Part shown: positions 1 through 6,838 of the stretch, one piece after another
Numbering within the stretch: the stretch's first letter is position 1
How the letters are laid out: each line of letters opens with the position of its first letter
Origin: an uncultured Thermomicrobiales bacterium
GTDB lineage: Bacteria > Chloroflexota > Chloroflexia > Thermomicrobiales > UBA6265
DNA: 18,673 nucleotides
Direction of reading: 5' to 3'
Assembly (NCBI GenBank): GCA_902806375.1
Contig: CADCWK010000376.1
Coordinates: forward strand, 1 to 18,673
Notes under the pieces: model-generated
Seen by the model: the letters and a program-made list of their open reading frames with translations, nothing else
Databases searched by the model: none
Told to the model about the DNA's origin: nothing
Translations under genes and position numbers: made by a program

Positions 1-171
1 GGTGGATTCGATCCCTCGCCGCCGGTGATGGGGATGCGGATCTTCGCTATGCTATGCCGATACATCCGGCCCGGTGATCTCGCCGGGTTGGCGTCCACAT
101 TTCCAGACACACATCGTCTCCCCGCGCTCCGCCCTGGCTCCTCACGCAACGCCCGTAATTGGAGACGCCCC
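1..171 (+). promoter_or_regulatory. Upstream region of the aminotransferase gene, with weak promoter candidate
   Basis: No convincing gene is seen here. The aminotransferase frame is open upstream to an ATG at 25, but the encoded stretch has no family resemblance and the Shine-Dalgarno-preceded ATG at 172 fits the family length. A possible -10 hexamer, TATGCT, lies at 48-53 without a good -35 box. The same hexamer recurs upstream of two other genes in the window. GGAG at 161-164 is the ribosome binding site for the ATG at 172. The promoter call is tentative. Confidence 0.3.
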
Positions 172-1374
172 ATGACTGCCACGACCGATCGCATCGACGC
201 TCCTGCCACACTCGCATCGGACCAGATCACGACGGCGGAGCGTGACCACCAGGTGCCGCTCTACGCCCAGCGTGGCCTGACGCTCGTCCGCGGCGAGGGT
301 GCCTACCTCTACGATGACACCGGGCGACGCTACCTGGACGCGATGAGCAACTACGGCGTCGCGGTGCTTGGCCACGCCGACCCGGTCTTCGCGGCCGCCA
401 TCGGCGACCAGTTGACGACGCTGACGACCTGCCACCAGAGTTTCGCCAACGATGTCCGGGCGGAGCTCCTGCTGGAGATCCAGGAGATCGCCCCGGCCGG
501 GCTGACTCGGACCTTCCTGAGCAACTCCGGCGCGGAGGCGGTCGAGGCGGCGCTAAAGTTCGCGATCGCAGCGACCGGCCGCCACCGGCTCGTCGCCGCC
601 CGCAAGGGCTATCACGGCCGCACGCTCGGCGCGCTGTCGGTCACCGCGGAGGTGAAGTACCGCGAGCCGTTCGAGCCGCTGCCGATCCCGGCGACCCATG
701 TCCCGTTCGCCGACGCCGACGCGCTGGCGGCCGCGATCGACGACGAGACGGCGGCGGTGATCCTGGAGCCGGTCCAGGGCGAGGCCGGGATCTTCCCAGC
801 TGATGACGCCTACCTCCAGGCCGTCCGGGCGATCTGCGACGAGCGCGGCGTCCTGCTGATCATGGACGAGATCCAGAGCGGCTTCCGGACGGGCGCCTGG
901 TGGGCCAGCTCCCACGCCGGGATCACGCCGGACATCCTCGTCACCGCCAAGGCGCTGGCCAACGGCTTTCCGATCGGCCTGACACTGACGACGGAGGCGA
1001 TCAGCGGGAAGATCCCGTCCGGCGCGCACGGCTCGACCTTCGGCGGCAACCCGCTCGCCGCCCGCGCCGCCCTCGCTACCCTGAGTCAGTTCCGGGACCT
1101 CGACCTGCTGGCGCGCTCGGCCGCGCTCGGCGACGAGCTGATGGCCGGGCTGCGGGGGCTGAACTCACCGAAGGTCCGGGACATCCGCGGCCGTGGCCTG
1201 ATGATCGGCGTCGAGCTCAAGCAGCGCGTCACCCCGACCCTCAAGGGCCTGCAGGAGCGCGGCGTGCTCGTCCTCCCGGCCGGCCCGCTGACCTTCCGTC
1301 TCCTGCCGCCGCTGATCTGGGAGCGCCAGCAGGTCGATGAGTTACTGGACGCGATGGGCGAGGTGCTCGCCTGA
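172..1374 (+). CDS. Class III PLP aminotransferase (acetylornithine / LysW-gamma-lysine aminotransferase type)
   Basis: This 400-residue protein is a fold-type I, class III aminotransferase. Such enzymes move an amino group from an omega-amino donor (N-acetylornithine or LysW-bound lysine) to 2-oxoglutarate in arginine or lysine synthesis. Visible hallmarks are SNSGAEAVEAALK (117-129, phosphate-binding loop), GYHGR (146-150), EPVQGE (199-204), the cofactor aspartate in MDEIQSGFRTG (231-241), the Schiff-base lysine K260 in TAKALANGFPIG, and GSTFGGNP (287-294). The N-terminal stretch LYAQRGLTLVRGEGAYLYD and the C-terminal LPAGPLTFRLLPP resemble LysJ/ArgD proteins. The start at 172 is chosen over an in-frame ATG at 25 because of GGAG at 161-164 and the normal family length. 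No other arginine or lysine genes are nearby, so the substrate is not settled. 4-aminobutyrate-type activity is the main alternative. Confidence 0.88.
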   Translation: MTATTDRIDAPATLASDQITTAERDHQVPLYAQRGLTLVRGEGAYLYDDTGRRYLDAMSNYGVAVLGHADPVFAAAIGDQLTTLTTCHQSFANDVRAELLLEIQEIAPAGLTRTFLSNSGAEAVEAALKFAIAATGRHRLVAARKGYHGRTLGALSVTAEVKYREPFEPLPIPATHVPFADADALAAAIDDETAAVILEPVQGEAGIFPADDAYLQAVRAICDERGVLLIMDEIQSGFRTGAWWASSHAGITPDILVTAKALANGFPIGLTLTTEAISGKIPSGAHGSTFGGNPLAARAALATLSQFRDLDLLARSAALGDELMAGLRGLNSPKVRDIRGRGLMIGVELKQRVTPTLKGLQERGVLVLPAGPLTFRLLPPLIWERQQVDELLDAMGEVLA

Positions 1375-1441
1375 GTCCCGATGCCGGTGGTGGTCCGACG
1401 TCACAGGCGCGGGTGGCAGAGAGCGGCAGGAGGTGTTGAGC

Positions 1442-2905
1442 ATGGCATCCACCAACCTGGCGCTCGCTCCGGGGGTCGAGATCAGCGCCGTCCCGGTCCA
1501 GCCGACCGGTTCCGGCGCCCGCGATCCGGCGGTGCTCCTCAACGACGACGCCCTGCTGCTCGACAACCGTCCGCTGGCGGACTTCAGCTACGCCCGCACC
1601 TACGATACCTACGACGGTCCCGCGACGAGACCCGGGACCGACTGGTATGCCGTCTCCCTGACTGAGCCGGTATCGGTCAATTGCGTCGAGATGACGATGG
1701 GGTTCCCGTACCGCGACGGTGGCTGGTGGGCGTCGCTCCAGATCGAGGTCCTGCGCCCGGACGGCGACGACTGGGAACCAGTGACGCCGACCCGGATCAC
1801 CCCGCCGCTCGATCTGGCCGACTCCCGCCGTGATCGACGCCCGTTCGCGACGCATGTCATCGTCTTCGATCCAGTCGTCGTCGTCGCCATCCGGCTGATC
1901 GGGACGCCGGGTGGCAGTGCCCGCTTTACCTCCCTGGCCCGCATCGCGCTGTACGACCGCGATCTCTCGCGGTGGAACCCGGCCACCGTACCGCCACCGC
2001 CAGTGCCGGCCCTGTACCGCGTCATCCCGCCCCTGACCATCTGGAATCTGTCCGATGATCTAGTGAAGCTCACCGGACTGTCGGTCGGCACGCCGCTGAT
2101 GGATTTCTATCTGGACGACGATCGCTTCCAGAGCTTCTGGAGCCGCTCCCTCCATGGCCCGACCGACGCGCCGGACCTGTGGCTCCTGATCGGGGAAGCG
2201 GTTGGTTGGGAGGCCCTGGCGCGATCGCGTCCCGCTGCCGAGACAGGGAGATTAACGCCGCACATCCGGCCCGGGTATCTCGGGGCCCTGGCGATGGCCG
2301 TGGCGCCGGTCGTCGTCCGGGGCCAGATCCTCGCGGAACTGGCGACCAGCTCCGTCATCCTGGAAGACGACTTCCAGATCGCCCTGCACCGCCGGATCGC
2401 GGGGGAGTGCGGCATCCCCTGGCCGACCTATCAAGCCGCAATCGACCGGACCCCGCGCATGACCCAGGAACAGATGGAGGGCGCTGCCGGCCTGATCGGG
2501 ACCATCGCCCAGACGATCGCCAACCTCGTCGACAGCCTTGAGCGGCTTCGAAGTCACGATGCCGCGATCACCTCCCGGCGGACCGCGATGGCCCGCCGGG
2601 CCATCGACTACATGGAAGAACATCTGGAGGACCAGATCGGCGTCGCCGAGGTCGCCCGGCATTTCGGGCTCACTCCGGCCTACTTCGCGACCCAGTTCCT
2701 TGCCGAGACCGGCCGCACCCCGAGCGAGGTCCTGATCGATCTCCGCCTGCAACGAGCCCGACAGTATCTGACCCATACATCCATGAGCGTGATGGACGTC
2801 TGTGTGTCGCTCGGGTACAGCCCGTCCTATTTCTCCCGCCTGTTCAAGTCCCATACGGGATCGTCGCCCGGCCAGTATGCGCGGACGTATCGCCGCGTCA
2901 CGTGA
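1442..2905 (+). CDS. AraC-family transcriptional regulator with galactose-binding-like and PocR-like N-terminal domains
   Basis: This 487-residue protein ends in a typical two-helix-turn-helix AraC DNA-binding domain (about 386-485). It includes VAEVARHFGLTPAYFATQF and the second HTH VMDVCVSLGYSPSYFSRLFKS. Residues about 65-172 look like a discoidin/galactose-binding beta-sandwich (WYAVSLTEPVSVNCVEM, then VVAIRLIGTPGGSARFTSLARIALYD). Residues about 200-365 resemble a PocR sensory domain, especially APVVVRGQILAEL and the helical end IPWPTYQAAIDRTPRMTQEQM, but without the cysteine-containing core seen in many PocR domains. The ATG at 1442 is preceded by AGGAGG at 1428-1433; the frame is open to 1337. 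It lies just upstream of a sugar ABC transporter on the same strand, so it is the probable local regulator, sensing the transported carbohydrate or a derivative. The ligand is unknown. Confidence 0.88.
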   Translation: MASTNLALAPGVEISAVPVQPTGSGARDPAVLLNDDALLLDNRPLADFSYARTYDTYDGPATRPGTDWYAVSLTEPVSVNCVEMTMGFPYRDGGWWASLQIEVLRPDGDDWEPVTPTRITPPLDLADSRRDRRPFATHVIVFDPVVVVAIRLIGTPGGSARFTSLARIALYDRDLSRWNPATVPPPPVPALYRVIPPLTIWNLSDDLVKLTGLSVGTPLMDFYLDDDRFQSFWSRSLHGPTDAPDLWLLIGEAVGWEALARSRPAAETGRLTPHIRPGYLGALAMAVAPVVVRGQILAELATSSVILEDDFQIALHRRIAGECGIPWPTYQAAIDRTPRMTQEQMEGAAGLIGTIAQTIANLVDSLERLRSHDAAITSRRTAMARRAIDYMEEHLEDQIGVAEVARHFGLTPAYFATQFLAETGRTPSEVLIDLRLQRARQYLTHTSMSVMDVCVSLGYSPSYFSRLFKSHTGSSPGQYARTYRRVT

Positions 2906-3020
2906 CCCTATGTTCGATCTTCGAAGAAACAGGCATGTCGATGTCGTGGAAAACGGCATGCCACGTTCCCCGTGTCTGCCTACAGTGAGCCTCCAGACTA
3001 ACTGGTGATCGCATCCGACG
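2906..3020 (+). promoter_or_regulatory. Probable control region of the ABC transporter genes (inverted and direct repeats)
   Basis: This gap separates the AraC-type regulator from the transporter genes. It contains an 8-bp palindrome CTTCGAAG at 2919-2926, an inverted repeat CGTGG (2945-2949) / CCACG (2961-2965) with an 11-nt spacer, the palindrome GGCATGCC at 2955-2962, and a direct repeat GGCATG at 2932-2937 and 2955-2960 (23 bp apart, about two helical turns). AraC proteins usually bind two half-sites about two turns apart, so the direct repeat is a plausible operator. No clear -10/-35 pair is visible. The operator assignment is inference. Confidence 0.35.
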
Positions 3021-4031
3021 ATGGGTGCATGGAGCAGGGCCACCGTGGGTACCAGCGTTGAAGCCGTTCCCAAGGACCGTGGGACACCCGGTTACCGTGT
3101 GCAACCGTCGACCGCTTCCCGCCGGCGATCCGGCCCGGGTTCCCTACGCGACCACTGGCCGCTCTACCTGATGGCGATGCCGGGGATCGTCTCGATCCTG
3201 GTTTTCGGCTACGGGCCGCTGTTCGGGCTGGTGATTGCCTTCCTCGACTACTCCCCGGTCCGGGGCGTCCGGGACAGCGAGTGGGTCGGTCTCGACAACT
3301 TCCGCACCGCGTTCGACAACCCCTTCTTCATGTCGGCGCTCTGGAACTCCCTCATCATCAGTTCGCTGAAACTGACGATCGGGTTCCCGTCGGCGATCGT
3401 CCTCGCCCTACTGCTCAACGAGGTCCGGGTCCGCTGGTTCAAGGGCGTCATCCAGACCGCGACGATCCTGCCGTTCTTTGTCTCATGGGTGGTCGTCGGC
3501 ACGATGTTCCGCAGCCTGTTCGCCCCGGACGGCGTCATCAACGAGGTCCGGCAGGTCTTCCTCGGGATCGACCAACTGATCTTCCTGTCCGACCCGGAGA
3601 TCTTCCGCTGGATCATCGTCTTCCAGGACACCTGGAAGGCGGCGGGCTACTTCGCAGTGCTCTACCTGGCGGCGATGACGGCGATCGACCCGGTCCTCTA
3701 CGAGGCGGCGGAGGTCGACGGCGCGAGTCGCTGGCGGCAGACGCTCGACATCACGCTGCCGGGCATCCGTACGACGATGGTGACCCTCTTCGTGCTGCTG
3801 TCCGGCTACCTAATCTTCGCCGGCTGGGAGCAGATCATCGTCATGTACAACCCCTCGGTCTACTCCACCGCCGACGTGCTCGAGACGTTCTCGCTCCGGC
3901 TGGCCCTGAGTCAGGGGCAGTACGGGCTGGCGACGGCCGTGGGCCTGTTCCAGTCGGTGATCGGGCTGGGCCTGGTGCTGATCACGAACTGGCTAGCCCG
4001 CCGGTACAGCGAGCAGGGGGGGTTGTTCTAG
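3021..4031 (+). CDS. Carbohydrate ABC transporter permease, LplB/UgpA-like (CUT1 family)
   Basis: This is one of two inner-membrane subunits of a binding-protein-dependent sugar importer. The 336-residue protein has a polar N-terminus (1-46) and about six hydrophobic segments (roughly 47-73, 105-132, 143-166, 196-221, 251-275, 303-325). It carries the cytoplasmic EAA loop that contacts the ATPase, YEAAEVDGASRWRQTLDITLP (around 227-247). Wording such as LYLMAMPGIVSILVFGYGP and the EAA loop place it with LplB/YteP-type permeases. The start is not certain: ATG at 3021 has only a distant GGTGA, while an in-frame GTG at 3045 has AGGG at 3036-3039. The second permease begins 53 bp after the stop, so the two are probably co-transcribed. 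Confidence 0.9.
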   Translation: MGAWSRATVGTSVEAVPKDRGTPGYRVQPSTASRRRSGPGSLRDHWPLYLMAMPGIVSILVFGYGPLFGLVIAFLDYSPVRGVRDSEWVGLDNFRTAFDNPFFMSALWNSLIISSLKLTIGFPSAIVLALLLNEVRVRWFKGVIQTATILPFFVSWVVVGTMFRSLFAPDGVINEVRQVFLGIDQLIFLSDPEIFRWIIVFQDTWKAAGYFAVLYLAAMTAIDPVLYEAAEVDGASRWRQTLDITLPGIRTTMVTLFVLLSGYLIFAGWEQIIVMYNPSVYSTADVLETFSLRLALSQGQYGLATAVGLFQSVIGLGLVLITNWLARRYSEQGGLF

Positions 4032-4084
4032 ATGGACTCACTCGACCTGGCCATGCCCGGAACGGTTCCCGGAAGGAGCGATCG

Positions 4085-4972
4085 ATGACCACGACCCAGG
4101 TGCCATCTATGCCCCGGTCGCGCCGTCGCGTCGTCACGCCGGGCCGCGTCATCATCTACACCGTTCTCCTGCTCATCTTCGTCGTGATGGCCTACCCGTT
4201 CTTCTACATCCTGTCGCTGGCCGTCATGCCATACGACCGGTACGTCGAGCAGTCGGTCCACGCGCTGCCCGCCGGCTTCACGCTGACCTATTTCCGCGAG
4301 GTGCTCAGCGACGCCCGCATCGTCGACGCGTTCCAGATCTCCATCCTCAAGACGCTGGTGGGGACCTTGCTGAACGTCGTCGCCACCACCATGTGCGCCT
4401 ACGCGCTGTCGCGCCGGGAACTGCGTTTCCGCCGGCTTCTCGGGCTCCTGTTCGTCATCCCCCTGTTCGTGAGCGGCGGCCTGATCCCGTATTACCTCGT
4501 GATCCGCTCGACCGGGCTGCTGAACTCGTTCTGGGCGCTCGTCCTGCCCGGCCTCGTCGCCTCCTTCTACCTGTTCGTGGTCCGGGCCCATTTCATCAAC
4601 TACCCCCAGGAGGTTATCGAGGCGGCGATCATCGATGGCGCCGGTCACTTCCGGATCTTCTGGCAGATCGTCTGGCCCACATCCGCCCCGATCATCGCGA
4701 CGATCGCCCTGCTGTACGCGACGGGGCACTGGAACGACTACTACTGGCCCAGCATCCTGGTCCAGTCCGACCTGCACCCCGCGACGGTGGTCCTGCAGAA
4801 CATCTCGACCAGCCGGAGCGTCCTGCAGGGGCTCGGCTCCGGGACCCAGCTCACGCCGCAGTCGTTCATCGCCGCCGTGGCGGCCGTCCTCATCATCCCC
4901 GTGCTGGTCGTCTACCCGTTCCTCCAGCGCTATCTGGTCCGGGGCATCCTCCTCGGCTCCGTGAAGGGGTAG
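4085..4972 (+). CDS. Carbohydrate ABC transporter permease, LplC/YtcP-like (CUT1 family)
   Basis: This is the partner permease (295 residues) of the preceding gene. It has a short basic N-terminus, a first membrane segment at about 21-45 (VIIYTVLLLIFVVMAYPFFY), further hydrophobic segments, and the EAA loop EVIEAAIIDGAGHFRIFWQI before WPTSAPIIATIALLYATGHW. The latter string and the ending RYLVRGILLGSVKG are characteristic of LplC/YtcP proteins. ATG at 4085 is chosen because GGAAGGAG lies at 4071-4078. The frame is open far upstream (to 3281), but that stretch is only the shadow of the first permease. No ATP-binding subunit follows, which is common for LplBC-type systems that share an MsmX-like ATPase. 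Confidence 0.9.
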   Translation: MTTTQVPSMPRSRRRVVTPGRVIIYTVLLLIFVVMAYPFFYILSLAVMPYDRYVEQSVHALPAGFTLTYFREVLSDARIVDAFQISILKTLVGTLLNVVATTMCAYALSRRELRFRRLLGLLFVIPLFVSGGLIPYYLVIRSTGLLNSFWALVLPGLVASFYLFVVRAHFINYPQEVIEAAIIDGAGHFRIFWQIVWPTSAPIIATIALLYATGHWNDYYWPSILVQSDLHPATVVLQNISTSRSVLQGLGSGTQLTPQSFIAAVAAVLIIPVLVVYPFLQRYLVRGILLGSVKG

Positions 4973-5032
4973 CGAGGCATGCCGCAGCGCACGAGGCGCG
5001 ACACCGCCGGCCGGAGCCGCTCGCCTCCGGGC

Positions 5033-5058
5033 TGGGAACCTGACACACCGGTTTCCCA
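5033..5058 (+). other. Intercistronic inverted repeat before the binding-protein gene
   Basis: TGGGAACC (5033-5040) can pair with GGTTTCCCA (5050-5058) with a single bulged T, giving an eight-pair stem around a short loop. It lies in the 136-bp gap between the second permease and the solute-binding-protein gene and is not followed by a T-run. It may mark an RNA processing or stability element upstream of the highly translated binding-protein gene; this is inference. Confidence 0.35.
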
Positions 5059-5108
5059 TCACTCCGTTCCGATCGTTCACCGTCGAGCACCCTAAAGGAG
5101 GTTCAGGG

Positions 5109-6683
5109 ATGAGCCAGGCAGACAACGTCACCCGTCGCGCGGTTCTCAAGGCGGGCGTGGCCGGCGCCGCGGTGGTGGCCGGAGCCGCGGTCGCGCTGTC
5201 GGGCACCGCCCGTCCGACCGTCGCCCAGGACCGGCCGACCGTCCGGATCTGGTCCCCCGGTGACAACGGGGCCGTCGCCGACTGGAGCCAGGACCCGATC
5301 CTCCAGGCCGTCCAGGACGCGACCGGGACGCAGATCGAGATCACGAAGATCGGTTTCGACATCTACGGCGACCAGGTCAACGCCGCGGTCGCCAGTGGCG
5401 AGGTGCCCGACATCATCGGCACCGTCGACACGGGCAACCGCTCGATCATCGCCCAGTACGTCCGCGACGGGGTCGTGACGCCCTACGACGACGAGGCGCT
5501 GGCGCCGCTCGTGCCGAACGTGCTGGCCCAGTACGCGGCCAACCCGACGCTGGCCGAGCTGAAGATCGACGACCGGATCTACATGAAGCCGGTCTCCTGG
5601 GCGGACGGGAACGGCCCGGGGTTCGGCATCATCCATGTCCGCAAGGACATCCTCGACGGGCTGGGCATGGCGCCACCCGACACCTTCAATCAGTACTTCG
5701 AGTTCCTGCGGGCGGCGAGGAGCGCTGGGTCGACCGGGGTGATCTTCGGCGCCGGGGGCGAGGGCGGGCTCGGGGGCGCGATCGAGGCGTTCACCGGCGC
5801 CTATGGCGTCCCGGCGGGCGGGTGGGTCCCGTCCGCTGAGGGGTACAGCTTCTGGGCCGTCCAGCCGGGCGTCCGTGACGGGTTGCTGCTGTTCCGTCGG
5901 ATGGTGTCGGAGGATCTGGTCGATCCCGTTTCCTGGGAATTGACCGAGACCCCACGGGACCGCTACGTCGCCAGCGAGCCATACTCGATGATTTGGAACG
6001 GTGGCGGCCACGTCGGCCGGATCCAGAACGACATGGACCTCGCCGGGGCGGGCGCCTTGGAGTGGACCGTTCCGGCGCTGGACAACGGGATGGGCTCCCG
6101 CGGGTACCTGTCGGTGCCGTCGTTCTTCGGTGGGACGTTCCTCGGCTCGCTCGGCGACAACAACCCGGAGGCAGCGGCCCGCGTCGTCAACTATCTCTCC
6201 AGCCCGGAGGGGTACAAGCTGACGGCCCTCGGGATCGCCGGACGTGACTACACCGAGACCAACGGGGAGATCACGCTGATCCCCGAGCAGCGCAGCCTGG
6301 ATGGCTTCGCGACCGAAGCCGGCGACACCGGCGCCCACCCGCTCGGGTCGGCGATCGTCAGCTGGGTGCCCCAGGAGTGGCAGGACTTCTCCCTGCTCTA
6401 CGGCAAGCCGCCCGAGTTCAAGCAGTGGTACGACCAGATGTGGGTCCACCAGCGCCAGTATCTGCTCGAGACGCGGGGCACGCTGACCACCAGCCCGCTC
6501 TGGACGGCATATTCGGCCACGAGCGACGAACTGATCACCCGTTCCTTCCTGGAGATCGTGCGGATGGGATCCGAGGCCGACGCCGGCGCCCGCTTCGACC
6601 AGTTCGTCTCGGACTGGCAGGGCGGCGGTGGTTCCGACGCCCAGGCGGAGATGAACGAGGTCCTCACCGCGCTCTACGGATAG
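5109..6683 (+). CDS. Extracellular solute-binding protein with Tat signal peptide (ABC sugar importer)
   Basis: This 524-residue protein is the substrate-capture subunit of the importer encoded just upstream, similar in size and organisation to LplA/family 1 binding proteins. The N-terminus has a twin-arginine motif (VTRRAVLKAG, residues 7-16) and a hydrophobic stretch to about residue 32, with likely cleavage near TVAQ-DRP (40/41). There is no lipobox cysteine. The mature part begins with a strand typical of the family (VRIWSPGD) and contains several Trp/Tyr residues suitable for stacking on sugars. A near-perfect ribosome binding site, AAAGGAGGT (5094-5102), precedes the ATG at 5109 and predicts strong translation. 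A strong hairpin follows the gene. The ligand cannot be named, although a sugar or oligosaccharide is most likely. Confidence 0.88.
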   Translation: MSQADNVTRRAVLKAGVAGAAVVAGAAVALSGTARPTVAQDRPTVRIWSPGDNGAVADWSQDPILQAVQDATGTQIEITKIGFDIYGDQVNAAVASGEVPDIIGTVDTGNRSIIAQYVRDGVVTPYDDEALAPLVPNVLAQYAANPTLAELKIDDRIYMKPVSWADGNGPGFGIIHVRKDILDGLGMAPPDTFNQYFEFLRAARSAGSTGVIFGAGGEGGLGGAIEAFTGAYGVPAGGWVPSAEGYSFWAVQPGVRDGLLLFRRMVSEDLVDPVSWELTETPRDRYVASEPYSMIWNGGGHVGRIQNDMDLAGAGALEWTVPALDNGMGSRGYLSVPSFFGGTFLGSLGDNNPEAAARVVNYLSSPEGYKLTALGIAGRDYTETNGEITLIPEQRSLDGFATEAGDTGAHPLGSAIVSWVPQEWQDFSLLYGKPPEFKQWYDQMWVHQRQYLLETRGTLTTSPLWTAYSATSDELITRSFLEIVRMGSEADAGARFDQFVSDWQGGGGSDAQAEMNEVLTALYG

Positions 6684-6690
6684 GTCTCAA

Positions 6691-6723
6691 GGCGGGCCGG
6701 CGCCCACGGGGCGCCGGCCCGCC
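6691..6723 (+). terminator. Strong GC-rich hairpin after the binding-protein gene
   Basis: A perfect 14-bp inverted repeat, GGCGGGCCGGCGCC (6691-6704) and its complement (6710-6723), encloses a 5-nt loop and begins 7 bp after the stop codon at 6683. There is no T-run. Because same-strand genes follow, it may be a partial terminator or a 3' stabiliser giving more binding-protein mRNA than downstream mRNA, a known arrangement in ABC importer operons. The structure is certain; its role is inference. Confidence 0.6.
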
Positions 6724-6838
6724 CTGGGCACATCCAGGGAGACGCCGTCCCCGCCGCGGTTGCGGGATCCCATCGACCCGTATCGTCTCCGATCACGATT
6801 CATTGGACTGGCCTGCCGGTCTTCCGAGGGCGCATGGG

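Noticed and set aside
1..20. TTCGATCC resembling a tRNA T-loop at the left edge
   Set aside because: The flanking bases do not form a T-stem (the position before the loop is A opposite C) and no acceptor stem or CCA follows.
4028..5362. Long - strand open frame of 444 codons
   Set aside because: Antisense to the second permease and the binding-protein start; low-complexity Arg/Asp/Gly-rich translation typical of GC-rich shadows.
5103..6449. Long - strand open frame of 448 codons
   Set aside because: Antisense to the solute-binding protein; translation rich in Arg/Asp/Gly/Val without motifs.
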